NCBI RefSeq assembly: GCF_002776695.1
Contig: NZ_LFJC01000003.1
Span: forward strand, 1,752,354-1,816,353
Source: Bradyrhizobium nitroreducens
GTDB taxonomy: Bacteria; Pseudomonadota; Alphaproteobacteria; Rhizobiales; Xanthobacteraceae
DNA length: 64,000 nt
Reading direction: 5' to 3'
The position numbers and the translations under genes were made by a program. This document shows, one piece after another, positions 20,401 to 29,215 of the stretch; position 1 is the first letter of the stretch; the number at the start of each line of letters is the position of its first letter. The notes below the pieces were generated by a model, which saw only the letters and a program-made list of their open reading frames with translations, did no database searches and had not been told where the DNA came from.

Positions 20401-20552
20401 CGCAGGTCCTGACGCTCTACACGACGCCCGTGGTCTATCTCTATCTCGACCAGCTCGGCGCGTGGTTCTCAAGAGCAAAGTCCCCAGCGCCGGGGCGTCC
20501 CCCTCAGCCCTCGGCCGAACACGATCCGAGGTTGACTCATGAGTCTGCTTGA
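17409..20552 (+). CDS. RND multidrug transporter, MdtB/MdtC-like
   Basis: 1047 residues, typical of HAE1 pumps. The start (LSAPFILRPIATALLMAGLL) and the segment YPLLPVGALPNVNYPTIQ match MdtB/MdtC. The proton relay is visible as AVGFVVDDAVVVIENIVRH. It overlaps the adaptor gene by four bases. Only one pump subunit is present, unlike the MdtBC pair of E. coli. Its last bases overlap the end of a degenerate minus-strand dehydrogenase fragment. Confidence 0.92.
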   Translation: MNLSAPFILRPIATALLMAGLLLCGLATYPLLPVGALPNVNYPTIQISAQLPGADPQTVASSIATPLEQQLSQIPGITQLTSSSALGVAQLTVQFELSRTVDSAATDVLAAINAASPFLPPNIPYPPTIRKVNPAETPIMLIALSSDSLPLTTVDAYAENILLPKISQIPGVGLVGIGGQQKPAIRIRVNPQALAARGISLEDVRSVISAANVDQPKGTLNSPRVTYTLNTNDQLLKPSAYEDLVIAYRNGSPVRIRDIGYAIDASENDLLAGWYDRQPAIILAVQRVPGANVIETVDRIKALLPTLQASVPPAVKVAIAADRTQTIRASVEDVQFTLMLTVALVVMVIFVFLRNFWATVIPAVTVPLSLVGTFAVLYGLGYSLDNLSLMALSIAVGFVVDDAVVVIENIVRHLEEGMTPMQAALKGSEEIGFTIVSITLSLIAVFIPLFLMGGYVGKLFQEFAITITASLLLSLVISLTLTPMMCARLLKDESRKKHNRIYLAFERGFDALLALYARGLRIVLRHRSATLMVMLGTIALTGYLYVIIPKGFFPQQDTGQIVGITEASQDISFPAMSERQQALVNVLLQDAAIQSVASYIGPGGPTATLNQGRVFVILKPKPERKASADEIINRLKPKLARIQGITLYMQAAQDITIGARLSKTQYQFTLTDADSNELTHWANIFLERIRKIDGVTDVASDEANAGPKLDVTVDREVASSFGVLPSTIDNTLDDAYGQRIVSTMFTSLNQYHVILEVDPRFQYGPDALKDIYVNSSSGKQVPLSDLVHTAIRPAPILINHQSMFPSVTISFNLRPRVALGDAVAAIQKMEKDTGKPASLATSFQGNAQAFQSSLKGTPLLIGLALVVIYIILGVLYESLIHPITILSTLPSAGIGALLLLMAAHMDLSVIAIIGIILLIGIVKKNGIMLVDFALEVQRQRGLSPADAIYQACTLRFRPILMTTMAALLGGVPLMIGTGAGSELRQPLGYTIVGGLMLSQVLTLYTTPVVYLYLDQLGAWFSRAKSPAPGRPPQPSAEHDPRLTHESA

Positions 20553-20880
20553 CAAGGTGGCGCGTCGCGGAAAAGGTCGTAGTTCCCGACAAAGGCGTCC
20601 CATTCGACGCCCATGCGGTCACCGAGCGTGGCCTTGGCGACGCCGGCGATGATCGCAACCTCGCTTTACAAATGCTCGGAGGCCGGTTTGTTGCGGCCGC
20701 CCGAAGCGTGCATCATTGACATCGAATCTTCCACTGTGATCGACTCCGGGCCGCCAGCTGGGATATCGATCTCGGTGCGGCCAAGGCAAGGCAGGATCAA
20801 TACGTTCTTGCCGTGGATGAGGTGGCTGCGGTTCAATTTGGTCGAGAATCCTCCAGCAGCACGGTGCCCTTGCCGACGCC
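20537..20880 (-). pseudogene. Fragment of an FdhF-like molybdopterin oxidoreductase
   Basis: The minus strand encodes [19 protein letters not shown], then [14 protein letters not shown] and [13 protein letters not shown], which I recognise from the middle of FdhF/YdeP-type molybdopterin dehydrogenases. An in-frame TAA interrupts it after ASEHL; the same frame then resumes with IAGVAKATLGDRMGVEWDAF. Both ends of the gene are missing. It lies squeezed between the RND pump and the amidohydrolase and marks a past rearrangement. Confidence 0.6.
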
Positions 20881-20909
20881 GATCGATTGCGGCAGGCCGA
20901 CACTCGTCC

Positions 20910-22283
20910 TCAACCGGCGAAGGCCGCCTGCGCCTCCGGCAGATCCCAGATCTTGCCGATCGCAGCCGAGCCGGCCGCCGCGATCGCGGCCTCGTCGCCG
21001 TGAACATAATGGCCCGCGTCGATCAGCACGCGCCCGTCGACGATGACCTGATCGATGTTGGCGCGGTTGGCGAGCGCGACCAGCGCGCGCCTTGGATCAT
21101 AGAGCGGCTGCAGATGGGGATGAGTGAGGTCGACAATGGTGAGATCGGCGGTCGCGCCGGGCGCGATCGTGCCAAGGTCCGGTCGGTTGATGACGGCGGC
21201 CGCGGTCGCCGTGACCGACTCGATCAATTCGGGGGAGTTCGCCACTTCGGGCCGCTGCGACACGATCTTGGAGATCAGCGAGGCGGCGTTAAGCTCGCCG
21301 AGCAAATCCATGTTGTAGCCGTCGGTACCGACGACGGTGCACACGCCATGCTCGGCAAAGCGGCTGAACGCGGCCGTGACGCCGGCACGCGCAAAGACGC
21401 GCGGGCAGTTCAGCACGGTGGCGCCGCGCGCCGCCATCAATTTCAGATCGTCGTCGGTCGAGGCGATGCAGTGCGCCGCTAGCAAATCCGGAGCCAGGAG
21501 ACCAAGCCAGTCGAGATATTGCGCCGGCGTGCGGTCGCCGTAGCGCTTGCCGATGGTCTCGACCTCGGCGCGGCTCTGCGCCAGATGCGTCGTGACGGGA
21601 ACGCCAAGCTCGCGCGCCCGTGCGGCGCAGGCGCGCAGCAGATCCGGGCCACAGGTGTCGGTAGCATGCGGACTCATGGCGAGGCCGATGCGGCCGTTGC
21701 CCCGGCCGTTCCAGCGCTGATAGAGCGTGTCCCAGGTCGCCATATCGGCCGCGCCGTCGTCGCCGGCATAGCGGACCAAGCCGTCCGCGCCGGCCTTGGC
21801 GTCGGAGGTGGAGAACAGATAGGGCGCCCCGTAGAAACGGATGCCCATCTCCTCCGCCGCGTCGAACATTTCCGGAATCGTGTTGCGGAAAGGCTCCATC
21901 ACCGTGGTAGCGCCCCCCTTCAGGAGCTGGAGGATGCCAAGCCGCGCCACCGCAAGCCGCTCCTCCTTCGTCAACAGGTCAGCGCCGCGCTTGGTAAGCG
22001 GCAAGAGCACCGTGTACACAATGCTCTGATTGTTGCGGCGGCCGTTGCCGTCCTCGGTGTGGCTGCGCGCTACCGCCTCGCTGAAGCAGTGGTTGTGCAG
22101 GTTCAACAGGCCTGGCAACACGAAGCGGCCGGGCTTGTCATAAACTTGCTCCGCGGCGGGTCGGTCGCGCGTAACCGCAGCGATCTTCCTGTCCTCGATC
22201 AACACCCAATGGTCGCGCAGGACATCCTGCGCACCCTCCTTGCGTGACAGCACATAGCTGCCGAAGATCGCGATCGTGCTCAT
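20910..22283 (-). CDS. Amidohydrolase, ATZ/TRZ (SsnA-like) family
   Basis: 457 residues of the metal-dependent amidohydrolase superfamily. Metal ligands are visible: LNLHNHCF near 75-82, HLAQSRAE with a catalytic His, HCIAS, and VGTDGYNMD with the late Asp. Members deaminate or hydrolyse cyclic nitrogen compounds such as triazines, pyrimidines or guanine. Its substrate is not evident. It starts four bases inside the preceding binding-protein gene, and the cluster context points to a cyclic ureide or related nitrogen source. Confidence 0.8.
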   Translation of the reverse strand: MSTIAIFGSYVLSRKEGAQDVLRDHWVLIEDRKIAAVTRDRPAAEQVYDKPGRFVLPGLLNLHNHCFSEAVARSHTEDGNGRRNNQSIVYTVLLPLTKRGADLLTKEERLAVARLGILQLLKGGATTVMEPFRNTIPEMFDAAEEMGIRFYGAPYLFSTSDAKAGADGLVRYAGDDGAADMATWDTLYQRWNGRGNGRIGLAMSPHATDTCGPDLLRACAARARELGVPVTTHLAQSRAEVETIGKRYGDRTPAQYLDWLGLLAPDLLAAHCIASTDDDLKLMAARGATVLNCPRVFARAGVTAAFSRFAEHGVCTVVGTDGYNMDLLGELNAASLISKIVSQRPEVANSPELIESVTATAAAVINRPDLGTIAPGATADLTIVDLTHPHLQPLYDPRRALVALANRANIDQVIVDGRVLIDAGHYVHGDEAAIAAAGSAAIGKIWDLPEAQAAFAG

Positions 22284-23863
22284 GCGGGGCGTACGTTCCA
22301 GAAGACGGCGGTGCCGTCGAGAATGCCGGTGATGCTCTTGCGATAGGCGGTCGGCTGCTTGTACTGGCCGATCGGAATATACGGGATCTCCTCAAAGGCC
22401 AGCGCCTGGATCTCGCGGCAGATACGCTGCTGCTCGGCGAGGTCGGAGGCCGCCAGCCATTGGCTGCGCAGCGCGCCCATCTTGTCGCTCTTGTACCAGC
22501 CGGCCACCTTGCCTTCGCCGCGCAGATTGGTATTGCCTGCCGGATTGAGCCAGTCGATGCCCTGCCAGTTGGCGACCGCCGCGCTCCAGCCGCCCTGCCC
22601 GATCGGATCCTTCTTGAGCTGCCGTTGCAGTACCACGGCGAAATCGAGGCCGGCATATTCGGCGTTCATGCCGGCCTTTCGCAAGCTGTCGACCGCGATC
22701 TCGCCGAGCGGCTTTTGCGCCAGCGAATTGGTCGGGACGAGCAGCACGATCTTCTCGCCCTTGTAGCCGGCGGCCGCCAGGTCCGCCCTGACCTTGGCGT
22801 AGTCGCGCAGCCCGCGGAAGACATCGAGCCCGACGTCACTCGCCATCGGCGTATCCGGCGCGAAGAAACCGATCGGCGAATACTGATGGGCGGGATCGCT
22901 GCCCGCGACAGCCGTCATGAAGTTCGACTGATCGATCGCGCCCAAGAGCGCGCGGCGGACGGCGGGATTGTCGAACGGCGGCTGCAGATGATTGAGGCGC
23001 AGCATGCAAGTGTAGCCTCTGGGATCGAGGATCCGCGTCTCGATATCCTCGGCCGCGCGCAACACCGGCAACAGATCATGCGGCGTGGTTTCCTGCCAGT
23101 CCTGCTCGCCGGTCTGCAGCGCGGCGACGCCGGTGCCGGCGTCGGGCGTGGTCGTCCACACCACGCGGTCGTAGTGAACGATCTTGGGACCCGCGGTCCA
23201 GTCCGGCTTGCCGTCGCTGCGCGGCTGATAGCGGTCGAACTTCGCATAGGCGTTGCGCGCGCCCTGCACGCGCTCGTCGGCGAGGTAGCGGAACGGACCG
23301 CTGCCGATCACTTCGGTCAATGGCTTGAACGGATCCTGGCTCGCCAGCCGCTCCGGCATCATGAAGCAGGCGTTGATGGCGGCCTTGCCGAGTGCCTGCG
23401 GCAGGAGCGGAAACGGTCGCTTGAGGCGGAAGCGGATGGTGCGGTCGTCCGCCGCCGAGAGCTCGTCGGTCGCCTCCATGAGCTCGCCGCCAAAGCCGTC
23501 GCGCACCGCCCAGCGGCGGATGCTCGCGACGCAATCGCGCGCCAGCACCTTTTCGCCGTCGTGCCAGAACAACCCATCGCGCAGGGTGAGATCCCATTGG
23601 CGGCCGTCGCCGGAGACGACATGGCCGGACAGCATCTGCGGCGAAACTTCGAGCGATGAGCCCATGCCATAGAGCGTGTCGTAGACCATGAAACCATGGT
23701 TTCGAGACACCTGTGCGGTGGAGTAGATCGGATCGACGAAGGCGAGATCGATCACCGGAATGAAGCGCAGCGTGGTCTGCGCTTCAGCGCGCAAAATCCC
23801 CGGCAGCGACAGCGCCGGCACGGCGGCCGCGGCCTTGAGCAGCGAACGACGGGACAAGGGCAT
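22280..23863 (-). CDS. ABC transporter substrate-binding protein, family 5 (peptide/opine type)
   Basis: 527 residues. The N-terminus MPLSRRSLLKAAAAVPALSL has a twin-arginine motif and hydrophobic core, so Tat export is likely. The body is a family-5 solute-binding protein (ARDCVASIRRWAVRDGFGG; VIGSGPFRY). The start is preceded by TAGGAG; an in-frame start at 23932 is unlikely. No family-5 permease is adjacent; a close paralog at 39.5-41.2 kb sits by a complete Dpp transporter. It may share permeases or be an orphan receptor. Confidence 0.85.
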   Translation of the reverse strand: MPLSRRSLLKAAAAVPALSLPGILRAEAQTTLRFIPVIDLAFVDPIYSTAQVSRNHGFMVYDTLYGMGSSLEVSPQMLSGHVVSGDGRQWDLTLRDGLFWHDGEKVLARDCVASIRRWAVRDGFGGELMEATDELSAADDRTIRFRLKRPFPLLPQALGKAAINACFMMPERLASQDPFKPLTEVIGSGPFRYLADERVQGARNAYAKFDRYQPRSDGKPDWTAGPKIVHYDRVVWTTTPDAGTGVAALQTGEQDWQETTPHDLLPVLRAAEDIETRILDPRGYTCMLRLNHLQPPFDNPAVRRALLGAIDQSNFMTAVAGSDPAHQYSPIGFFAPDTPMASDVGLDVFRGLRDYAKVRADLAAAGYKGEKIVLLVPTNSLAQKPLGEIAVDSLRKAGMNAEYAGLDFAVVLQRQLKKDPIGQGGWSAAVANWQGIDWLNPAGNTNLRGEGKVAGWYKSDKMGALRSQWLAASDLAEQQRICREIQALAFEEIPYIPIGQYKQPTAYRKSITGILDGTAVFWNVRPA

Positions 23864-23876
23864 CGAAACAAGACTC

Positions 23877-25199
23877 CTAGGACGCGAAGCGGGCGAGGCG
23901 GCCGATCGGCGCGCCCAGCACCTCGTCGTCACGCATGACGGTGTGGCCGCGCACGATGGTGGCGAGCGGCCAGCCGGTGATCGGCTTGCCGGCGAACGGC
24001 GTCCAGCCGCAGGGCGAAACGATCCAGGACTCTTCGATGGTGCGCTTTGCCTTCATGTCGACCAGCGTGAAGTCGGCGTCATAGCCGGCCGCGAGCCGCC
24101 CCTTGCCGACGAGGCCGTAGACCCGGGCAGGACCGGCCGCCATGAGATCGACGAGCCGTGACAGAGACAGCCGTCCGGCATTGACGTGGTCGAGCATCAC
24201 GGGAACCAGCGTCTGCACGCCGGTCAGCCCAGCCGGGCAATCCGGCCACGGCAGTTCCTTAGCGGCACGCGAATGCGGCGCATGATCGCTGCCGATCGTG
24301 TCGACGACGCCGTCGCGCAGCGCGGCCCAGCTCGCCTCGCGATGCCGCTCGCCCCGGATCGGCGGGTTCATCACGCCAAAGCCCTTGAGTGTGTCGTAGC
24401 AGTCTGGGGCGACCTGCGTGAGGTGATTGACCAGCACCTCGACCGTCGCGACGTCGCGGTGGTCGCGCAGATAACCCAGCTCCTCCGCGGTCGAGACGTG
24501 GAGAATATGCGCGGGGCGGCCGGTCTTGCGCGCCAACGCCATCAGGCGGCGGGTGCCGAGGAAGGCGCATTCTTCGTCGCGCCACTCCATATGCGAGCGA
24601 TGCGGCATGCCGCGCGAAAACATGGGCTTGCGCGCCTGGAGACGGTATTCGTCCTCGCTGTGGAAGGCGATGCGGCGGCGGCCAGCGCGCATGAGCTTTT
24701 CGAGGTGCTCGTCGTCTTCCACGAGCAGTGACGCGGTCGAGGAGCCGGCGAACACCTTGATGGCGCAGACTCCCGCCTCGCTTTCGAGATGGGCAAGCTC
24801 GCCGATATTGGTCTTGGCGCCGGCAATGTACAGGCCGATGTCGCACCAGCTCTGCTGCTCGGCGTAGCCGCGCTTCCAGTCGAGCCGCTCCTGATCGACG
24901 ATGGGCGGATTGGTGTTGGGCATGTCGAATAGGGTGGCGATGCCGCCGAGCACCGCGGCGCGAGTGCCCGTGCCGAGCGTCTCCACCTTGGCATCGCCGG
25001 GATCGCGCAGATGGACATGGCTGTCGATCAGTCCGGGCAGCACGTGAAGTCCGCTGGCATCGATCACATGATCGGCAGTGTCGGCCGATGTCGCCGACAG
25101 CGTCGTGATCAGGCCGCCGGTGATGCCGACATGGGCTGCCTCCTCGCCCCAGGGCGTGACGCAGGTGCCGTTCCGGATCAGGAGATTAAAATGCATCAT
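23877..25199 (-). CDS. Dihydroorotase/hydantoinase-like cyclic amidohydrolase
   Basis: 440 residues. The first metal motif DSHVHLRDPG fits the dihydroorotase signature. CAIKVFAG probably supplies the carboxylated Lys found in hydantoinases and allantoinases. HILHVSTAEE and TIGSDHAPHS give the later ligands. Such enzymes open cyclic amides (dihydroorotate, hydantoins, allantoin). Beside a hydantoin-racemase-like gene and an N-carbamoyl-D-amino-acid hydrolase, a hydantoinase role is more likely than pyrimidine synthesis. The start could be either of two adjacent ATGs. Confidence 0.78.
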   Translation of the reverse strand: MMHFNLLIRNGTCVTPWGEEAAHVGITGGLITTLSATSADTADHVIDASGLHVLPGLIDSHVHLRDPGDAKVETLGTGTRAAVLGGIATLFDMPNTNPPIVDQERLDWKRGYAEQQSWCDIGLYIAGAKTNIGELAHLESEAGVCAIKVFAGSSTASLLVEDDEHLEKLMRAGRRRIAFHSEDEYRLQARKPMFSRGMPHRSHMEWRDEECAFLGTRRLMALARKTGRPAHILHVSTAEELGYLRDHRDVATVEVLVNHLTQVAPDCYDTLKGFGVMNPPIRGERHREASWAALRDGVVDTIGSDHAPHSRAAKELPWPDCPAGLTGVQTLVPVMLDHVNAGRLSLSRLVDLMAAGPARVYGLVGKGRLAAGYDADFTLVDMKAKRTIEESWIVSPCGWTPFAGKPITGWPLATIVRGHTVMRDDEVLGAPIGRLARFAS

Positions 25200-25206
25200 T
25201 TGCCTT

Positions 25207-25869
25207 TCATTGTCTCAACAGGACCGCGCCGATGGCTGCGGCGACGGCCTGCTGCGACGGCTCGACCACGGGCACGCCGATCGCCTGCTCGATCGCGGCG
25301 CGATGCGAGGCCATGCCGGCGCAACCCATCACCACGACGTCGGCGCCGCGCTGAGCGACCAGCGCGCGGCCCGCTTCGATAAGGCGCTCACGGATATCTG
25401 CACTTGCGGTTTCCACGGCGCTCGCGCCCACCGACCAGCTTTCGGCATAGCGGGCCTCTACGCCCATCTGCCGCACCATGCGCTGCTGGCGGCGGATGCT
25501 CTGCGCTGACAGTGCGATGATGCCGAACCGCTCGCCGAGCGTCAGCGCGCGCAGAATGCCCCACTCGGCGATGCCCATGACGGGACGTCCGCCGGCGGCT
25601 TCGCGCACCGCATGCAGGCCGGGATCGCTGAAGCAGGCGATCACGAACGCATCCGCATCGTCCCTCGCGACGCGGTTCACCAGCGGCATGACGACACTGT
25701 CGGCATCGCGCTGCGAGGCGATGCCGGGCGGACCTTCGGCAAGACCAACAACCGTGATCTCGGGCCCGCCCACAATCCGCAACGGTGCCACCGCTTCATC
25801 GATCGCCGCCGTGACCGACGCCGAGGAGTTCGGATTGATGGTCAGGATGCGGCGAAAGGACGATGTCAT
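25207..25869 (-). CDS. Asp/Glu/hydantoin racemase family protein
   Basis: 220 residues. The N-terminus RRILTINPNSSASVTAAID is typical of hydantoin racemases (HyuE). Two catalytic Cys are visible: one in FVIACFSDPGLH near the middle and one in VVMGCAGMASH towards the C-terminus. The enzyme probably racemises a 5-substituted hydantoin or related substrate. ATG at 25869 is preceded by AGGTGA. It lies seven bases upstream of the dihydroorotase-like gene in the same operon. Confidence 0.8.
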   Translation of the reverse strand: MTSSFRRILTINPNSSASVTAAIDEAVAPLRIVGGPEITVVGLAEGPPGIASQRDADSVVMPLVNRVARDDADAFVIACFSDPGLHAVREAAGGRPVMGIAEWGILRALTLGERFGIIALSAQSIRRQQRMVRQMGVEARYAESWSVGASAVETASADIRERLIEAGRALVAQRGADVVVMGCAGMASHRAAIEQAIGVPVVEPSQQAVAAAIGAVLLRQ

Positions 25870-25891
25870 GGCTCGGTTCACCTGACTTGGC

Positions 25892-26776
25892 TCAATGATT
25901 GCCCGACTCGTGGCGCTGGAAGTTTGCGGCGATCTCGCGGCCGGTGGTGATCCAGAGATCGGGACAGGATTTTGAGTAGGTCAGGAATTCGCGCAACAGA
26001 CGAAGCCGCATGGGACGTCCGCTGCATTGCGGATGCAGCACCGTCGTCACCATCGCTCCCCAGTCCCTGACCTCGTCGAGCTCGTCCTTCCAGAGCGAGA
26101 GCACGTGCTCCCTGGGGAAGATCGAGCGCGGGCTGAAGCGCGCGGAGAGACCATGCATCCAGTCGTCATAGCTCGCAGTGACCGGCAACTCGATCGTACC
26201 CGGCTTACCGTCGGCGAGACGATGGCGATAGGGCCGCACGTCGTCGCGGAACGACGAAGTGTAGACGATGCCGTGGCGCACCAGCGCCTTGCGCAACTCC
26301 TCGGTGAACTCGCCATAAGGCGCACGGTAGCCGATCGGCTTGACGCCGAGCCGGCGCTTCAGCACCTCAAAACCGCGCTCGAGCTCTTCCTCGATCCAGG
26401 GGTCGCCGGGATCAGGCAGAAGATGATGGTAGCCATGATGGCCGATCTCGTGGCCGGCCTTGAGGATCGACTCGGCCATTGCCGGATGCGCATCCACCGA
26501 CCAGCCCGTAACGAAGAACGTCGCCTTGAGATCGAGCTGGCCGAGCAGCTCCAAGAGCTTCGGCGTGCCGACGCGCGCTTCATAGCCGCCATAGCTCATG
26601 GTGATCAGGCGCTGGGCGTGGACCGCGTCCTTGCTGGTCCAGGCGCTCTCCGCGTCCACGTCGAACGACAGGAACATCGCCGACGTATAGGGTTTTGGCC
26701 AGGGATAATCCGGTGCAGGGTCCGCCGTATTGGCCGGGACGAGCGGGATGCTCGCGAGTGCCTTACTGTCCAGCAT
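25892..26776 (-). CDS. Polysaccharide deacetylase-fold hydrolase (PuuE-like)
   Basis: 294 residues. NodB-homology motifs are visible: FLSFDVDAE with the metal Asp pair, and HEIGHHGYHH with the His pair. RAPYGEFT is motif 3. Members include chitooligosaccharide deacetylases but also PuuE allantoinases and peptidoglycan enzymes. No signal peptide is present, so a cytoplasmic amide hydrolase acting on a small substrate is more likely than cell-wall work. Its start overlaps the end of the next-upstream binding-protein gene. Confidence 0.75.
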   Translation of the reverse strand: MLDSKALASIPLVPANTADPAPDYPWPKPYTSAMFLSFDVDAESAWTSKDAVHAQRLITMSYGGYEARVGTPKLLELLGQLDLKATFFVTGWSVDAHPAMAESILKAGHEIGHHGYHHLLPDPGDPWIEEELERGFEVLKRRLGVKPIGYRAPYGEFTEELRKALVRHGIVYTSSFRDDVRPYRHRLADGKPGTIELPVTASYDDWMHGLSARFSPRSIFPREHVLSLWKDELDEVRDWGAMVTTVLHPQCSGRPMRLRLLREFLTYSKSCPDLWITTGREIAANFQRHESGNH

Positions 26777-27581
26777 TGATGGTCGCCTTCTCGATTCCGT
26801 TGTCGGTCAACTTCCATTTTGCAAGCAGAGCACGATAGGTGCCATCCGCAATCAGCGCATCGACCGCCTGCGCCATCGCCTCTTGCAATGTCTTCTCCTT
26901 GACCGGCAGGGCGATCCCGGTGAACTGCTGCGCGATGGTCTCGCCGACTGGCGCGTAGACGCCAGGTTCGAGATCCATGAGATAGGGCAACGTCTCGTTG
27001 CCCTGCACGGCGGCGTCGATGCGGCCCTGCCTGAGCTGGTTGCGGGCGTCGCCCGAGCCGTCGGTGCCGACGAAGACGATCGGGTTGCTGACGCAATTCT
27101 TCTCGCTCCATGCCGCGATCTGCGCCGGAAATGAGGTGCGGCGGCTGGCGCCGACCTTCTTGCCGCAGAGCGCGGCCATGTCCTTGAACTCAGCTGCGCG
27201 GGACTGCTGCACGAAGAAACGCGGGCCGCTGCGCAGGTAATCGACGAAAGTCGCCGTCTCGTGCCGGCTCGCATAGTCGGTGAAGCCCGACAGCACCGCA
27301 TCCACCCGGCCGGTCGAAATCGACGGCATGAATTCGGCAAAGCTGGTCTCCTGCCATTCGATCTTGACGCCGAGCTTGCGGCCGAGCGCCTCGCCGAGTT
27401 CGACGTCGAAGCCGGACAGCGCATTGGTGGCGGGATCGCGGAACTCCATCGGCGGATAGTTCGGCACGACTGCGACCTTGAGGCTGCCGCGCTTGACGAT
27501 CTCCGCCGGCAGCTCGCCCGCCACCGCCGATACACCCGTGGCCAGCAGCAGCACCGCCACAACAACAGCAACCCTCTTCAT
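26763..27581 (-). CDS. Amino-acid ABC transporter substrate-binding protein (family 3)
   Basis: 272 residues. A signal peptide (MKRVAVVVAVLLLATGVSAV) precedes a family-3 solute-binding domain (LKVAVVPNYPPMEFRDP; GFDVELGEALGRKLG). Two Cys near the centre (ALCGKK and KNCVSN) may form a disulfide. It is followed, in transcription order, by the deacetylase-fold gene and preceded by the ATPase gene. A paralog at 29.2 kb in the same operon shares the layout, so the transporter has two receptors. Confidence 0.88.
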   Translation of the reverse strand: MKRVAVVVAVLLLATGVSAVAGELPAEIVKRGSLKVAVVPNYPPMEFRDPATNALSGFDVELGEALGRKLGVKIEWQETSFAEFMPSISTGRVDAVLSGFTDYASRHETATFVDYLRSGPRFFVQQSRAAEFKDMAALCGKKVGASRRTSFPAQIAAWSEKNCVSNPIVFVGTDGSGDARNQLRQGRIDAAVQGNETLPYLMDLEPGVYAPVGETIAQQFTGIALPVKEKTLQEAMAQAVDALIADGTYRALLAKWKLTDNGIEKATINAGQ

Positions 27582-27596
27582 CAAAACGCCCCCATG

Positions 27597-28361
27597 TCAG
27601 ATCACCGCCGAGAGAAAAGCCTTGGTGCGCGCCTCGCGCGGCGCGCCGAGAACTTCCGACGCCCGCCCCTGCTCGACGATCGCGCCATGGTCCATGTAGA
27701 CGACGCGGTCGGCGACTTCCCGCGCGAAGCCGAGCTCATGCGTCACCACCATCATGGTCATGCCGCTCCGCGCGAGCTCCTTCATGACCGCCAGCACCTC
27801 GCCGACGAGCTCGGGGTCGAGCGCGCTGGTCGGCTCGTCGAACAGCATCAGCATCGGCTTCATGGCGAGTGCGCGGGCAATCGCCACGCGCTGCTGCTGG
27901 CCGCCGGAAAGCTGCGCCGGATAGGACTCCGCCTTCGCCGACAGGCCGACGCGCCTGAGCAGCTCGATCGCTTCAGCGCGCACCTCGTCCGGCTTGCGGC
28001 CCTGCACCTGCACCGGGCCTTCGGTGATGTTCTCGATCGCCGTCTTGTGCGGGAACAGGTTGAAGCGCTGAAACACCATGCCGGTCTTCAGCCGCTGCTG
28101 CGCGAGCTGCCGTTCGGTCAGGCGATGTAACCGCCCGCCCTCTTCCCGCACGCCGAGCAATTCGCCGTCGAGCCAAATGCCGCCGCTGTCGATCGCGGTA
28201 AGCTGATTGATGCAGCGAAGCAGCGTGGTCTTGCCCGAACCGGAGGCGCCGATCAGGCACATCACCTCGCCGGCCCACACATCCAGCGAAACACCCTTGA
28301 GAGCCTGAAACTCCCCGAAGGCCTTGCTGACGGATCGGATCGCGACGAGGGGCTTTGTCAT
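27597..28361 (-). CDS. Polar amino-acid ABC transporter ATP-binding protein
   Basis: 254 residues. Walker [11 protein letters not shown]-loop FQRFNLFPH, signature LSGGQQQR, Walker [13 protein letters not shown] and switch His in VVTHE are all intact. It energises the permease encoded just upstream, whose stop overlaps its start by four bases. The motif pattern is that of the GlnQ/HisP group for polar amino acids. Confidence 0.92.
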   Translation of the reverse strand: MTKPLVAIRSVSKAFGEFQALKGVSLDVWAGEVMCLIGASGSGKTTLLRCINQLTAIDSGGIWLDGELLGVREEGGRLHRLTERQLAQQRLKTGMVFQRFNLFPHKTAIENITEGPVQVQGRKPDEVRAEAIELLRRVGLSAKAESYPAQLSGGQQQRVAIARALAMKPMLMLFDEPTSALDPELVGEVLAVMKELARSGMTMMVVTHELGFAREVADRVVYMDHGAIVEQGRASEVLGAPREARTKAFLSAVI

Positions 28362-29215
28362 CGGGCGAACTGCAGCGTACCGCGGGCAAAGCGTCGCTCG
28401 AGCAGCATCTGGAGCGGCGTCAGGATCGACACCACGAGAAGGTACCAGATACCGGCGACGATCAGGAGCTCGATCACGCGCGAATTGGCGTAATAGATGT
28501 TCTCGGCGTTGTGCAGCACCTCCGGATACTGGATGACGCTGGCGAGCGAGGTGGCTTTGACCAGGCCGATGAATTCGTTGCCGATCGGCGGGATCACCAC
28601 CCGCATCGCCTGCGGCAGGATGATCCGGCGCAGCGCACGCAGCCGCCCCATGCCGATCGCCTGCGCGGCCTCATATTGTCCAATGTCGACCGACAGCATG
28701 CCTGCGCGCATGACTTCGGATGTGTAGGCGCCCTGATTGATGCCGAGGCCGAGCAGCGCCGAGAGGAATGGCGTCATGACGTCAACGGCGCGCGCCGACC
28801 ACAAGCCGGGAATGCCGATCGTCGGAAACACCAGTGCAAGGTTAAACCACAACAGCAATTGCAGGATCAGCGGCGTGCCGCGGAACAGCCAAGTATAGCC
28901 CGTAGCGACCGATTTCAGCACCGGATTAGGCGATAACCGCATGATCGCGACCACGACCCCGAGGAAAATGCCGAGCGCCATGGCGAGCACCGCCATCACC
29001 ATGGTGTTGACGATGCCTTCCAGGATGACCTTGGCGGTCAGGAAGCGGCTGACATAGGACCATTCGATCTGGCCGTTGGCGAAGGCGCGCGCGACGGCGG
29101 CGAGCACCAGAACGATCAGAGCCGCGCTGAACCAGCGGAACCAGTGCGGTTCACGCGCGACATGCATCCCGGAGAGATCGGGAAATCCTTCCGCGAGTGC
29201 GGGTGCCGCCTTCAT
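28358..29215 (-). CDS. Polar amino-acid ABC transporter permease
   Basis: 285 residues. A cytoplasmic N-terminus of about 40 residues precedes the first helix ([18 protein letters not shown]). The HisM-type inner-membrane component motif is visible as [24 protein letters not shown], which contacts the ATPase. It starts with ATG overlapping the stop of the upstream binding protein (ATGA). Only one permease is present, so it probably forms a homodimer. Confidence 0.9.
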   Translation of the reverse strand: MKAAPALAEGFPDLSGMHVAREPHWFRWFSAALIVLVLAAVARAFANGQIEWSYVSRFLTAKVILEGIVNTMVMAVLAMALGIFLGVVVAIMRLSPNPVLKSVATGYTWLFRGTPLILQLLLWFNLALVFPTIGIPGLWSARAVDVMTPFLSALLGLGINQGAYTSEVMRAGMLSVDIGQYEAAQAIGMGRLRALRRIILPQAMRVVIPPIGNEFIGLVKATSLASVIQYPEVLHNAENIYYANSRVIELLIVAGIWYLLVVSILTPLQMLLERRFARGTLQFAR

